Positions 25,099-37,700 of a DNA stretch of 64,000 nucleotides are shown one piece after another. The position numbers and the translations under genes were made by a program. A model generated the notes under the pieces. The model saw only the letters and a program-made list of their open reading frames with translations. It was not told the DNA's origin and did no database searches. The stretch's first letter is position 1. The number at the start of each line of letters is the position of its first letter. The stretch is taken from assembly GCA_022113835.1 (NCBI GenBank), contig JAILWY010000012.1:10912001-10976000 (forward strand). The letters run 5' to 3'. This stretch comes from Atopsyche davidsoni. Taxonomy: Eukaryota; Arthropoda; Insecta; Trichoptera; Hydrobiosidae.

Positions 25099-26386
25099 CA
25101 TAGGCTGCTATTTAAGAATCCGGAACTGGCCACTACATAAATTATATTTAAAAAGTAATTATTACATTTGAAAATGGAACTCTTTGGCTTATTTGGAATG
25201 AGTTTATTTCATCCGACTGTCAATGAATTGTTTTCTGAGTGGCGCGATTTTAAAAATTGCGTGTCATTATCACAATGGATTTAACTCGAGAAAATTTTCG
25301 TGCGATGATTTATCATGATTTTAGACGTGGTCTAACTCAACAGCAGTGCATCGATCAACTCAGTTCGAATTTTGGGGATCAAGCACCATCTAAGACCACT
25401 GTGTATCACTGGTTTGGTGAGTTAAATCGTGGACGTCGTATGCTCACGGACGAAATTAAAGATGGTCGGCCTAAATCAGTTGTTGTGCCACGAAACATCG
25501 ACGTAGTGCGTGAACTAATAATGCAAGATCGTCATGTTACATATCGAGAGATAGAGGAGTCCTTGGGAATTAGTATGAAAAGTATACATAAGATATTACA
25601 CAAACACTTGGCTGCAAAAAAAATTTGTTCGCGTTGGATACCGCACAACTTGACAATAGATCAAAAACAGGCTCGTGTCGATTGGTGCAAAAATATGATT
25701 AAAAAAATACAATCATAGTTGTTTACAATATCTACACAGGTGATGAATCCTGGATTTATGCATATGACTCCGAAACTAAGCAACAATCAACAGTATGGAT
25801 GTTCCAACATGAGCCGAACCCAACAAAAGTTGCTCGTGCGAAAAGCACTTTGAAGCAAATGGTCGCCTGTTTATTTGGTATAGATGGACACGTGGCTACT
25901 GTACCACTAGAAAATCGTAAATCTGTTAATTCGACGTGGAACACGACCATTTGTTTGCCAGAAGTCTTTGCAGAAATAAGGAAGAACAATCCACAACGCA
26001 GAATCATTCTCCATCCATCACGACAATGCAAGCTGTCACACTTCAGGTGAAACGACCCGATATTTGGAGGGTGAAATGGTGGAATTAACGGGTTATCCGC
26101 CATATAGCCTTGATTTGGCACCCAACGACTTCTTTTTATTTCCAACCGTGAAGAATAAATTACGTGGTCAACGATTTACAACCCGAGAAGAAGCCGTTGA
26201 GGCATTCAAAAATCATGTTTTGGAGATACCGCCTTCCGATTGGAAAAAGTGCTATGAAAACTGGTTTCACCGAATGTAAAAGTGCATCGATCATCACGGC
26301 GAATATTTTGAAAAGCAATAAAACCATATTTAATAGTCAATGATAGTTATTTTATTTTATTCCGGATATATAAATAGCAGCCCTCG
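25099..26386 (+). mobile_element. Complete mariner transposon, inactivated
   Basis: A 1288-base element is flanked by TA target-site duplications (25097-25098 and 26387-26388). Its terminal inverted repeats are about 28 bases: CATAGGCTGCTATTTAAGAA on the left and, reading inward, CGAGGGCTGCTATTTATATA on the right, both continuing into TCCGGAA. Size, TA duplication and transposase all fit the mariner family of the Tc1/mariner superfamily. The element keeps both ends but its gene is broken. If functional transposase came from elsewhere, the ends might still be recognised, though the two repeats have diverged. Confidence 0.95.
25275..26321 (+). pseudogene. mariner transposase (DD34D), two frameshifts and a premature stop
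   Basis: This would catalyse cut-and-paste transposition. The N-terminal half (25275-25718) carries the paired helix-turn-helix DNA-binding region (for example TTVYHWFGELNRG and TYREIEESLGIS). The frame then breaks in an A-rich run near 25700 and resumes with the first catalytic Asp motif GDESW (about 25740). A 4-base tandem duplication (CATCCATC) near 26012 breaks the second catalytic motif HHDNA. The third, SLDLAPNDFF, follows about 26110. A TAA replaces the glutamine codon expected after WFHRM at 26277, and the remaining tail KCIDHHGEYFEKQ runs to TAA at 26321. The family is normally about 345 residues. All catalytic Asp codons remain, so decay is mild. Confidence 0.93.
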
Positions 26387-27032
26387 TACATGTCGAAATA
26401 TCCGATGGAAAATTGCAAAAAAAGCACTGTTTGCTTTGAAACTAATTTTTGATTTTTAATACAAATGTTGCGACAATGTTGCACGGTCAGTGTTTTTTTT
26501 ATTTTTAATAAATATGATTCATAATTGCGTATACCTACCCAACAACAAAAAATAAGGTAGTGTGATTTGTATTCGTACTTCTAATAAGCAAAACAATTAT
26601 TTTTTTCAGATGGAAAAATTAAAATGCATTTGGATAAATTTGGTAAGCACTATAAGTATGTAAAAAATAGCACTTGATAAGTAATACCTAAGTTATAAAT
26701 AAGTAAAACGGCACAAGGTTAAAGATAAACTTAAATGTGTTCCGCTATCGGCTGATGTGCATTTTTAGACAACGCCTTGGTTTACATGCATGCCCATATT
26801 ATTTTTAATATAGTCCTGTAAACTCTCGGCTTGAGTCAGTTTAGTGTGGGACAGTGCATAAACCGTAAACAAAGAGTCGGGATATTAATTAATATAAAAA
26901 ATCAGTCAATAAACAAATAACAACAAAAACAAATTACACCAATTACTTTTAAAAAAGTAATAATTTATTCTCGGAAAATAATATTATAAGACACGGTTCA
27001 ATAATTTTTTTTCGGAGCGTTTTAATAAATAA

Positions 27033-27094
27033 TTATTTCGTAATGTAACGACATATAGTAATTATTTACTATATGTCGTTACATTACGAAATAA
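27033..27094. repeat. Perfect hairpin, 29-bp stem and 4-nt loop
   Basis: Left arm 27033-27061 and right arm 27066-27094 are exact reverse complements, separated by TTAT. The arm begins TTATTTCGTAATGTAACGAC. A 29-bp stem without a mismatch indicates a recent event. No target-site duplication or coding sequence accompanies it. Confidence 0.95.
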
Positions 27095-29119
27095 GTCGTG
27101 TTTTTCGAATTGTTAAGCTATTTTCTGGAAAAAAAACTGCCGAAGATTGGTCTGGTGATTGAAACTGAAACGTTGGGCAGAAAAATAAAATCAACCTTAT
27201 CCTGAAAGAGAGCCTTTGTTGAATACAGGTGTTTAATTTTGTAACAGTTATTAGTAAAACTTGAACTTACTTGATATAAGACATATTGGCAGGATGATTC
27301 TCAGCAGGCAGAAACAAATTGCGTATGTAGCCATAGTGGAACCAATAAGCTGAAACAAAGAAAACCCAATAACACAAACTGTATTTTTTCAATGATTATA
27401 ATATTGAAATGAAAAAATTGGCGTGTGGTGGTTGATCGTATGGTTTCAGTTCTCACATAAGACACAGAATGTTTTTCAGTACTAAATCCTAATAACACCT
27501 CAGACTGCCTTTCATGCATTGCATTTCCTCAATGCGCCTCTCTGTAATGGGGAACAATAATAATTAATACTTAGAACGGGTCACACATGAGCTGAATCGG
27601 AAGCAATTTTGTGAACAAAAACACGTTTGATTTTTACATAAAATATTCAATTCAGATGATGTGCAAGAATCGAGCTCTTATAATTGTAATTTCTATTAAA
27701 AATATAACACGAAATCAAAGTTAACAGATTGTCAAAATTTTAGTTGAAAAAAAAATTAAAATTTTAATTGATTATGTTATATAATTTTGCTAATATATTT
27801 ATTAGTATAAAATATAATTATTTATACACATATGGGGTAAATTATTTCAAGGAAAGCTGAGGCTCGAAAGGCAGTACTGACTCCGGTACTCGCATATGTA
27901 CGAGTATCTAAAAATGAAAGAATTTCAATTGAACAAAAAATATATATTAGTGATAGTATCCTTAAATGGTAATTTATAGCGGGGACACAAATAATCCCTC
28001 AGTTCGGCACTGGATGCATCGAGTATTTTATTTTCCTAAACTAGTAAATAGATTCGATTCCAATAAAATTAAAAAAAATGTATAACTGTATCATGTAACT
28101 ATATAAAACAAAAAAAATGTTATGAGACAGGCCATCGACCTGAAAATAATTCAAACTTCAATAATAAAATACATTAAAATACTTGGTAAGTAAACTTATA
28201 CTGTGAACGGTTAATATCTACCTACCTCATTACGCAATGTTAATCCCTTATAATAAAAAATAATAAATCGCTAGTTTGCTTAATTTTTAATATTATTTTC
28301 TACATTTTAAGGTTTTAAACAAATACTTTTTGATTAAGTCAGAGTTAGTTCATGTGATATTATAGTAATTAAAAAATAAATTAGTTTGTTCAAAGCCTCA
28401 ACAACATTATTGATGTAGGTAAGACTCGCTTTTCATAAAGCACGATGAGAACAATAAATTTATTATCAAACGTTAGATAACGCCAACACAAAAGTTTGTC
28501 GAAACCGGCCACCAATAAAACAAAACATCAGGAAAAATTACAAAAGTATTTTATTTAAAATATAATTTAAAAAAATATATGTATATATCAAAATAAATAA
28601 ATTTAACAACCCCTTTTGGTTGTGAATCAAGGTTATAATAAATTTTGCAGGAAACTTACATAATAATGATTAAATTTTGTGTTGAATTTATTTGTAATTT
28701 TTATAATTCAAAATAACTATTATGCTTTTTAATAATTTATGCGTTTTTCAATTTGTTTTATTTGTTGATAATTATATATTCCATCATCATTTCAAAATTG
28801 ACATGCCGAAATAACACATGCTAATGTTTTGATTATAAATACATCATATTTTCATTATGACATGCGTCTTGTGACATTTTCTCGTAAAATAATGGAGAGT
28901 AAAAATGATATTTTGTATATGGTACAAACTTCTTTAATAAATGTACATACCTGCTATAAGTTGAAAGTATGAAAATCAACTCAGTTTTTGGATACACTAT
29001 ATCAGAAAAACTATCCACTACAGTCACAAAACTTTACGTTCGCTACATTATGATTTTTAAAAATAATAATGTAATGTCACATGTTACTTAGATACATTTT
29101 TGCGCAATATATTCGTTCA

Positions 29120-29270
29120 TTTTAATGTCGCACGTCTTACGCGAACGCCGCCGCCAGAGCAACACTGTTCAAGCCGGCCACAACAGAGACTCCGGAGCCG
29201 GAGCCACCCACCATAGACAACTAACCGAGCGGTGTCTGCGATACGACAAATGTCAATTATTATTGCCATA
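29120..29270. other. Small GC-rich island, possible exon or promoter
   Basis: About 130 bases are strongly GC-enriched within very AT-rich DNA. All three + strand frames are open across it; one starts with ATG at about 29126 and runs some 58 codons, rich in Arg. On the minus strand an ATG opens 25 codons, MVGGSGSGVSVVAGLNSVAL then AAAFA and stop, which is hydrophobic. No splice site decides between them. It may be an unspliced small gene, a 5' leader or a regulatory element. Confidence 0.25.
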
Positions 29271-31789
29271 CTATAACCAAAATTGCACTACTTAAAAAAT
29301 AAATAAAACCGAAGCAACAAATATTTTGGACAGAATGGAGATAAATGTAATATTGAAAAATATATATTATTAATATTTAATTAAATTTTCGAAGTAAAAA
29401 CTCCCGTCAGAATATAAATAATCTCATTAATAAATAAAAAAATTAAACAAAAGCTGCATGGAGTAATTTGTGTGACTAAAATAGTTATGAGTGACCAATT
29501 AGAGAGCTGTCAAAATTATTGTGGCTGCTGAGTATCAACAATTAGTAATTCTAGATCAAATATTTGATAATTCACCATTTTTTATAAAGTTGGAAAAAAT
29601 ATTGGAGTAAAGTATTATTAGTGTTTGTATCTATGTTTTTAAATATATTTATGTAAAGGTGTTGAAGTATAGAATATGCCACCAACGTAGTACTTTAAAA
29701 ATATGACACACCAATCTATTGAAAATATTGAAGAAAGCGAGTTTTTCAGTTGCTGCCTCTCGTTATCAATAAACTTTGAATTCTTAATAAAACATTATTG
29801 TCGTTCTGTAGATGGTGCCCGGTACATATTTGTGAATTTGATTTCAAATTGATATCATTAAGAATGTAAACAAAATCTTACCTGACATCCTTCTAATGCT
29901 GTTGCACAGTGGAATCAGTAATCTTACCATTTAATTAGTTTACTGCAAAAATATAGTTCTTGTTTTAATAAAATAGCTGTATTTCTTTGAAATAGAAATG
30001 TAAAAATAAAATTAATTAATGAAGGTTTTTTTAAAAATTTTATTGGTTAAAAAAACATAAAAATCAAGAGAAATGAATACATAAATTAACTTAAATAAAT
30101 AATATAAATAAATATATTTTGAGAAAATTAGCAAACATAACAAAATAAACGACCTGTCATGCCTGCAGATCAACAATTTCAATAAATTGTTGTACAAAAA
30201 ATTGTACTTGATAGTTATTATTTTGCATTGCAAACTTCACAATATTTTGAGACTAGAAGGATTATAGTTCAGCATGAATTAAAAATCATTTGAAAATTAA
30301 ATAATGTAGAAATGTAAATAAATTATTTGTGTCTAGTAAACTAGAATTATTGAATTTTGAAAATAAAGCTATCATCATCAATTGCATAGTTAGCAGATTC
30401 CTACACAGAGATTCCTTTGATGTCCTTTATGGACGACGCACACAATGCATACCCACAAACAAACAATATTAAAGTTGCCTTCACATTTAAATACAGCTGC
30501 ATATAAATATTATCCTCCAATTATAAATGAATACAGTATTGTTATAAAACAAATTAATATGCTATGACACTTACTGTTGCATACAATACATGCAGTGTTT
30601 TCACAGCATAATATATTTTTAAACAAGCACTAAATTATTTTATCTCGAATAATTGGTGAGTAATAAAATTATTTTAAAATAAAGATTGTGTTAAATATGA
30701 GTACGACAATGAAAACCTTCAGCCTTTAGCCAATATTCTACAAAAATAACATATTTCCATAAAGTCAGATGATTTGCATTGTATACTTTGAGCACAATGT
30801 GTGATTTCATTAAAATTATAAATTCTTATATTTCATCAACACTGGGAAATACAGATACAACCATACTCATTAGTAAATATTAATTATGGTCCTCATTTAA
30901 TTTAAAGTTTTTTTTTTAAAACAAGGATGTACAGAATTCAAAATATTTTATATAGTAGAAAATAAATAATAAGATTTCATGACATTTAAAAGTATAATGC
31001 CATTAAAATGTTAATTATTGGCCAAAATATTAAATATAACTCAATGCCTATTATTATATTCTGTATTTTACTTTAAAAAATTAAAAATTAGGACATTAAA
31101 TTTTGAGTTTAACAGACAGTTAGGTTGAATAAATTATGGCTGTTTGTGGATAATGGTCTTACATATAAAAAAAAAAAAACAATTTAAGATGAGTGTAAAA
31201 TATTGCAGAATCATCAAGCATTACAGAATGTTATATCTTCTTTTAAGATGGTAACAATAATTTCAAAATGGTCCATTAAATTAACACTATTCAAATATAA
31301 AATAATACAACACTCGTACAATGTTGCCATTGGATTGTTTAATATTTTTAAATATAAAATAATAGCACCTCTTTAGGCAAAATGATGTCATATAAATGAC
31401 AATAATTTTAAGTTTCATGAGGTATAAAAACAAACTTTCCCTTAAAACAAGTATTTCTGAAAAAGGAAGTATAAAGTTTGTTTTCTACAATCTTTTTAAT
31501 TGACCTGAAATAAAATAAGTTAACACATTGAAAAGGTCTCAAATAATCCAAATAATAATCATATTATAAAGATTGTAAAAAAACGTCATAATTTACATAT
31601 TACTTATTAAATTGTTAAAAAGATAATCTGTACCAAAATGTTATTATGCTTTTGTATTTTATATTGGTATTTGAAATGTGTCGGAACATAACATTAATAC
31701 ATGATATTTTGTGTTAGTCATTACAGTGACCACTACCTGTGCTGCTTACGAGTAATAGTGGATGAAGACTTCAGTTACACTCGACAAGT

Positions 31790-34700
31790 CTACTCTGTTT
31801 CCGGTGAGTCTCTGACTTCTTCAGTATTGGCAGCGTTCATCTGAGCCAGAGCTAACTGGTTTTGAAGATATAAATCTCCATTGAATTGCAGACTTGTCTG
31901 AAAATTAGTAAATATATATCAAGAAAAGTAAAGAAAGTATTTTTAAAACAAATAAAGCAATAAAGAAAATATCTCACCTATTTTGGAAGTACATTTCACT
32001 TTTAAGACATTTAATTATCGAGTCTCTCGTGTCTTAGGCAGCATGCAAACATTAAATTGTTTATGCATAGTCATGTTATTTGTAAGGGATAAAGTTATCT
32101 GGCTAGTTTAGGGTTATAATGTTAATTTACAGTTGACCCCAACTCTTACAATCTAATAGATAGTTGCAAGTGGAACCCTAACAAATGAACAATGTTATGT
32201 TATGTTATTCAAACAATGTTGTTTCAGATCAGTCACCATATATTTATATGTATATTACTAGTTTAGAAAAAACATGTACATTTTTAATAAATTAAATTTA
32301 TTCGGGTAAGTCAGGGCCTACTGTAATATAAAATTGGATTAGATGTAAGCAGAAAGTGTATAGTTGTTTAATAGATTAATATTACATTAGTTTTACGATA
32401 TAAACACAATTTTTTAAAATACAATCTAGCCCACTGTAAATGTATGAATAATAAAAAATATTTACAAGAAATAAAACTGCAATTAAAATAAACATGTTTA
32501 TTATAATTTGGAAAACTAATACGTACTAAAACATAATTTAACAAATATTCAGAAAGAGAAACTCTGTTTCAAAAACCTTTTTTATAGGAACTTTAATGAG
32601 ATCAAAAGTTGTAAAACAGTCAGATGTTTTTAAAGTTTAAACAAAAAATAAGACAAAATCTTCAGTCTTTAATTTAAAGTTATGAAAATAAGCATAAAAC
32701 AATTATAGGGTATAATTCCGTCAGCAATTTAGCGTCGTCAATTAACGATAATAAAAAAAGAAAAACTAAATCTCAAAAATTGCAACCAACGAACGATTAA
32801 TTTTAAAGTTTAGTTAGAAATAACATAATAAAATTTGAGAAATGAAAACAATATAAGTATTTTTAGCATAAAATAAAATGAATATTGTTAGCACAAATAC
32901 AACATTAAATTTAAATTTTCATATAGATCTGAGCTGACTAAATCGTTAAATAATATTATAACAAACTATAAAAAAAATAACGATTCTTTGGAGTGCAAGT
33001 AACTATTAGTTGACATATAAAAAAATATATAGATATACCAAAAATAATAGAATTAAACAATGGAAATATTAAGATACTTAACTTCATACCATATGAGATC
33101 AAATAAGTATCTTACTATTTCACTAATAATTTGTTATTAACAAGTATCCAGTCCTAACCAACTGATAATGAAGTAAATGTAACAAATAAAGTACTTTTAA
33201 TTAATTAATTCAGACATAAACAATAACCATTATATTGACAAAAAAAATGTAAATTTACTTATAAATTTTATCCAATTACTTAAGCAGATTTATGTATTAC
33301 ATACATATATAAATTAACTTTTTTAGTACATTAACATTTAATTTATTATAATTTTAATATAATTAATATAATTTAATTATAATTTTAAAAAGATTCATTC
33401 AAAAGTAAATTTTGTTAAATCTTTCATGGACATAATCTCACTTGGGTTGTTTTAAATGGGATTTTTTTATATCACTTGTTTAAGGATCCTACGATCATGC
33501 TTAGCTCTAATTCTGGTTTGGTACATTCTGAAAATTTTGAACAGTTGACGGTAGTTATCAAGAAGATTGCTTCAATAAAAGATAAATCAATTACTCATTT
33601 AAAAACCACAACCACCATCAAAATTAATCTCAAGTGATATATAACATTTATATTCATAATTATATTGAAAGTTAATAAATATCTAACATTATTTTGGCAA
33701 TAAGTTCAGGAGATTAAATCACAACCGACGAGCATCTCAATACTTTTTAAAATCTAAGTTTTCAGTGTCGAGTGAGTGATACACAAGTATGAATTTCAAA
33801 TCCAGCCTATCTGACATAAAATAGACTAAACTGAATTTAATAAAATTCTAAACAAAACGATAAGTAGAATATTTGTACACCTATTCCTGCATATTTACAG
33901 GAAACATATTAGTAGAGTTAATACAAGTTTTAGAATAGAATTAGTAAAGCGAAGGGCCACTCGATCTAGCGAGGGTCGGTAGAATCACTTTCAGAAACTC
34001 TCAGTGAGCAGAACAGCCACCCAGTCAGTAGTAATGGCTGTTCTGAAAGAAGGGGATGGGCGTGTTCTGCTGAAAGGTGCGCATGGAGAAAGTGGTTGGG
34101 GGATGGGGGATACACGAGAAGCGATGATGGAATGTGGGACTGTGAGTTACCTTGCGCACAAGGTTGGGTGGCACGTCAAAGTTGGGTGGTTGGCTGCTCA
34201 GCGGGGACTTGGAATAATGTAGAATCAACTCTGGCGAGTAGGTCAGCTTGCCTACCGATCTATCAGCTGTACAAACAAATCAAATTTCCAAGTTAGTATT
34301 TGTTTTTTTATTCATCAATTACATATTTCAATAGACTTTAAAAATGTCTAATCAATAAATTAATTTAATAGAATAACATCAGATGGCATCGGTGAACTTC
34401 AAAGCTTTACATAGAAAATTAAGTTCACAGAATATTTGAACAATAATGTACAATTATGTTAGTATTTTAATGGGCCCAATTTTATTTGAGTTATATAGAT
34501 CCACTTTGTTAAAAAATAATAAATTAATATTTCAGCACGTACATAATTACAGCATTTACTTGAATCAAACATTTTTTTTCATAATCAATGATAAGACAAA
34601 AGATATAAATACCTTCATGTTTCTCACTAATGATTCTTCCGAATCTTCTTTCAGTATAATCAGTATTGCTTTCCTCTAAAAGTAAATTTAGGAAATAAAA

Positions 34701-37700
34701 AAAATATTTGTGCATATTTCTGAAATTTATTTTTAGTCCAGTACTCTAATTGCAATAGTATTTAAGGTTAAGATTTAAGACATTCACTTCTATCAAAAAA
34801 AAGTAGGATTCTTTTCAAGTCTGAAAAATTGTACTACACCCGAAACAATAGTCATCATTGTGAATTTATTTTGATAGGCATTCTAAACACCCCAAAGTAA
34901 AATTGTATTACAACAAAATCCCAACATAATAAATAGAGCAATTTTTGTTTCTCAAAATAAATTAATATTTCGTGTTAATCACATGTAATACACCCATACC
35001 TCGCTTTACGGCCTAGATACGTTCCACGAAACTTGGCCGCTAAGAGAAAAGCCGTATAAGGAATCAATTATTCTAATACAAATTCAATGGGATCGGTTCC
35101 AAATTTGTTAAATATGTAATACTTTTTACACATTCTGGCCATATTTTTTTCCAAACATGGTTCATTGTTGTTAATTTTAATTCCTTTCATGATTCACTGA
35201 TATTGTCAACAGCATCCATCGGTTTCCCTTATAAGTTGTCGGAAAGTTCGGCGTAGGTAATATGCCTTAAAAGTGGCTATTGCACCCTGATCCATTGGTT
35301 GGATCAGAGCTGTTGTATTTTTTGGAAGGTACTCAATCATGACATCTTCAGATAGCTCGGATAAATTAGTAGGATGCCCTGGTGCATTATCCAAAATTAG
35401 CAAAGCCTTGTTGGTTAAGTTATTGTCTCGTAAATATTTTTTCATTTCTGTACAAAAGTGATTTTTGAACCAATCCTCAAAAGTAGCTTTAGTCATCCAA
35501 GCTTTCTTGTTGGATTTCATATGACGAGTAATTGATTTTTATTTAGTCCTTTAAGAGGCCTTGGATTTTCGGACAAATATATTAAAAGTGGTTTTAGCCT
35601 AAAATCACCCGCGGCATTTGCACCAAGTAGCAAAGTTAATCGTTCTTTAGACACCTTATAACCAGGTGCAGATTTATCGGTTTTTGAAATGTACGTGCGA
35701 TCAGGCATTTGCTTCCAATAAAGTCCTGTTTCGTCTACGTTAAACGTTGGGATATTCCTTAGATGCGGCCTCATCGGTGCTAGCTGCTTCACCTTTCATT
35801 TTCAAATTATGCAAATTAAATCTATTTTTAAATTTTTCAAACCATCCTCGGCTTGCTTGGAATGTGACATCTTCAGCAGATTCGTCGGTATCTCCATTCT
35901 TCAAATTTTCAAAAATACTTAAAGCTTTTTCCTGGATAGTCATTTGACTCATTGGCATTCTCCGTTTGTTACTGTCCTCAATCCATATAATCAATAGTTA
36001 AAATAAGTTTAGTAAAAAAATACATACATGTTAAAAAAAAATAATTTGTACATACATACATATGTACTTACGTACTAAAAATGTCCCTAATTATTTTCAA
36101 TTTTTCCAGTTAATGTGTAACAATCAGTAATAAATATGTACATAAAACACTCACAGACAAGTCTAAACCGGCCGCTCTATGACCACACACTGAATAACGC
36201 TCGTAAACAAAATAACATTGAAAAAAAGTTATTTTTGCTGTTATAGCGAAACATTTTAGGCCGTATATCGAAAACGTGCCTTAATTGAAAAAGGCCGTTA
36301 TAGCGAAAGGCCGTATAAAGAGCGGCCGTGTAGCGAGGTATGGGTGTAGTTGTTACCATAAATAGTTATTTGATTTATTATACTTATAAGTATCAGAAAA
36401 ATTATAAACCTGGAGTATTTTTAATGAAAACGTCATCATCAATAGGTGAAGACAATCCATTTGCTCGAAAAGATTCATCACCGACCATTCCACCATTTCC
36501 TGTAGACATCTTCTGACCGAGCCGATAAAAATCTCCAATTTCACAGTTTGTAATTTGTGAATCATTGAAATTTCCGAAGCGCTCTTCCAATAGTAATTTA
36601 GCTTCCTAGAAAGAGTACAACTTAATATTAACAAGTTCTAGAAGACAATCAAAAGTTAAACAATATCTTTAAAAAATACAGAGGATTATAGAGTAAATAA
36701 TATAAACATGCAACTTATTGATTACGTGCACTATTGACTGAAAATGGAAGTAAATTTTTTTTTTTTTTTTTTTAACATTGGCAATTAGAAAGGACTGAAT
36801 GCAAAACAATAGACTTACATTGACAATGTTCAGATTATTTCCAATTAGCTTTATGTAGTGAGAGTTTCCCACAGAGATAGTAAATCTGAATTCCCCGAGC
36901 ATAATATCATTGGAAGAAAGGCTGTGCAGCAGTGGACGGGAGTTCACCGACATGGGTGGGTGTGACAGTAGAGGAGGACGACCACTTTCCTCAGAGGCAG
37001 ATGAGTTCAGGGAGCTTGTGGAGTCCCTTAGATTGGCTGCACTGGTTCCCTCCAGTCGTACCGGTGAGGCATTCCTTCTAATTGTATCTCCAATAAGATG
37101 TTTGGCATGACTGAAAAATAACAGTCATTAAAAACCGCTGTTTACACCTTTATCATTGGTTAATCAATGGTGAGGTACCTGTTTAAGCATTTGTGATTTG
37201 TTCATCAGAGAGAGCCAGAGATATATAATAAGAGTTTGGTTGCCATAATAGTCTCAGGCTTAAGGCAAATCAGTCAGAAGATGGTACAGAGGATGAAACC
37301 TTATGGGTTATTATATATTTTAATTCATAGTTGTGCATTCTAATCATATATCTTAATTACTACCCCAGAACAACGAAATAAAAGAGGAATCCATGGAAAT
37401 ATTTAAAAATGTTGTACTAATACCTAACCCTTACCTACCTTGTACTAACGAATACCTACCTAACCCTTGTATTAACAATAAACGGAAGTGATTCGTTAGT
37501 ACAAGGGTTAGTACACCGGCCATGTAAGCCAGAGGATGTGGGTTCAAATCCCACACAAATCACGATGATATTTTTCTGAGTTTCTTTAGTCATCTTCTAT
37601 CTATGAACTAATGTGCCTAATCATATTAGTAATAAAATTTTGATGCATAATACTCACTTGACATTTTCTTCATTTGGTCCAGTAATCTGGACCAACCTTT

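Larger units (their letters stand above)
26387..31789. other. AT-rich region, including the likely mextli 3' UTR
   Basis: No gene is recognised. The right part must contain the 3' UTR of mextli on the minus strand. The nearest exact minus-strand AATAAA I found below the stop lies near 30040, and an ATTAAA lies near 31494. The GC-rich patch at 29120-29270 and the hairpin at 27033-27094 are listed separately. Confidence 0.45.

Noticed and set aside
35747..35947. A + strand open frame over the Tigger
   Set aside because: It is the antisense shadow of the minus-strand transposase remnant.
36910..37110. A + strand open frame of 66 codons
   Set aside because: It is the antisense shadow of mextli exon 6 (37110-36819).
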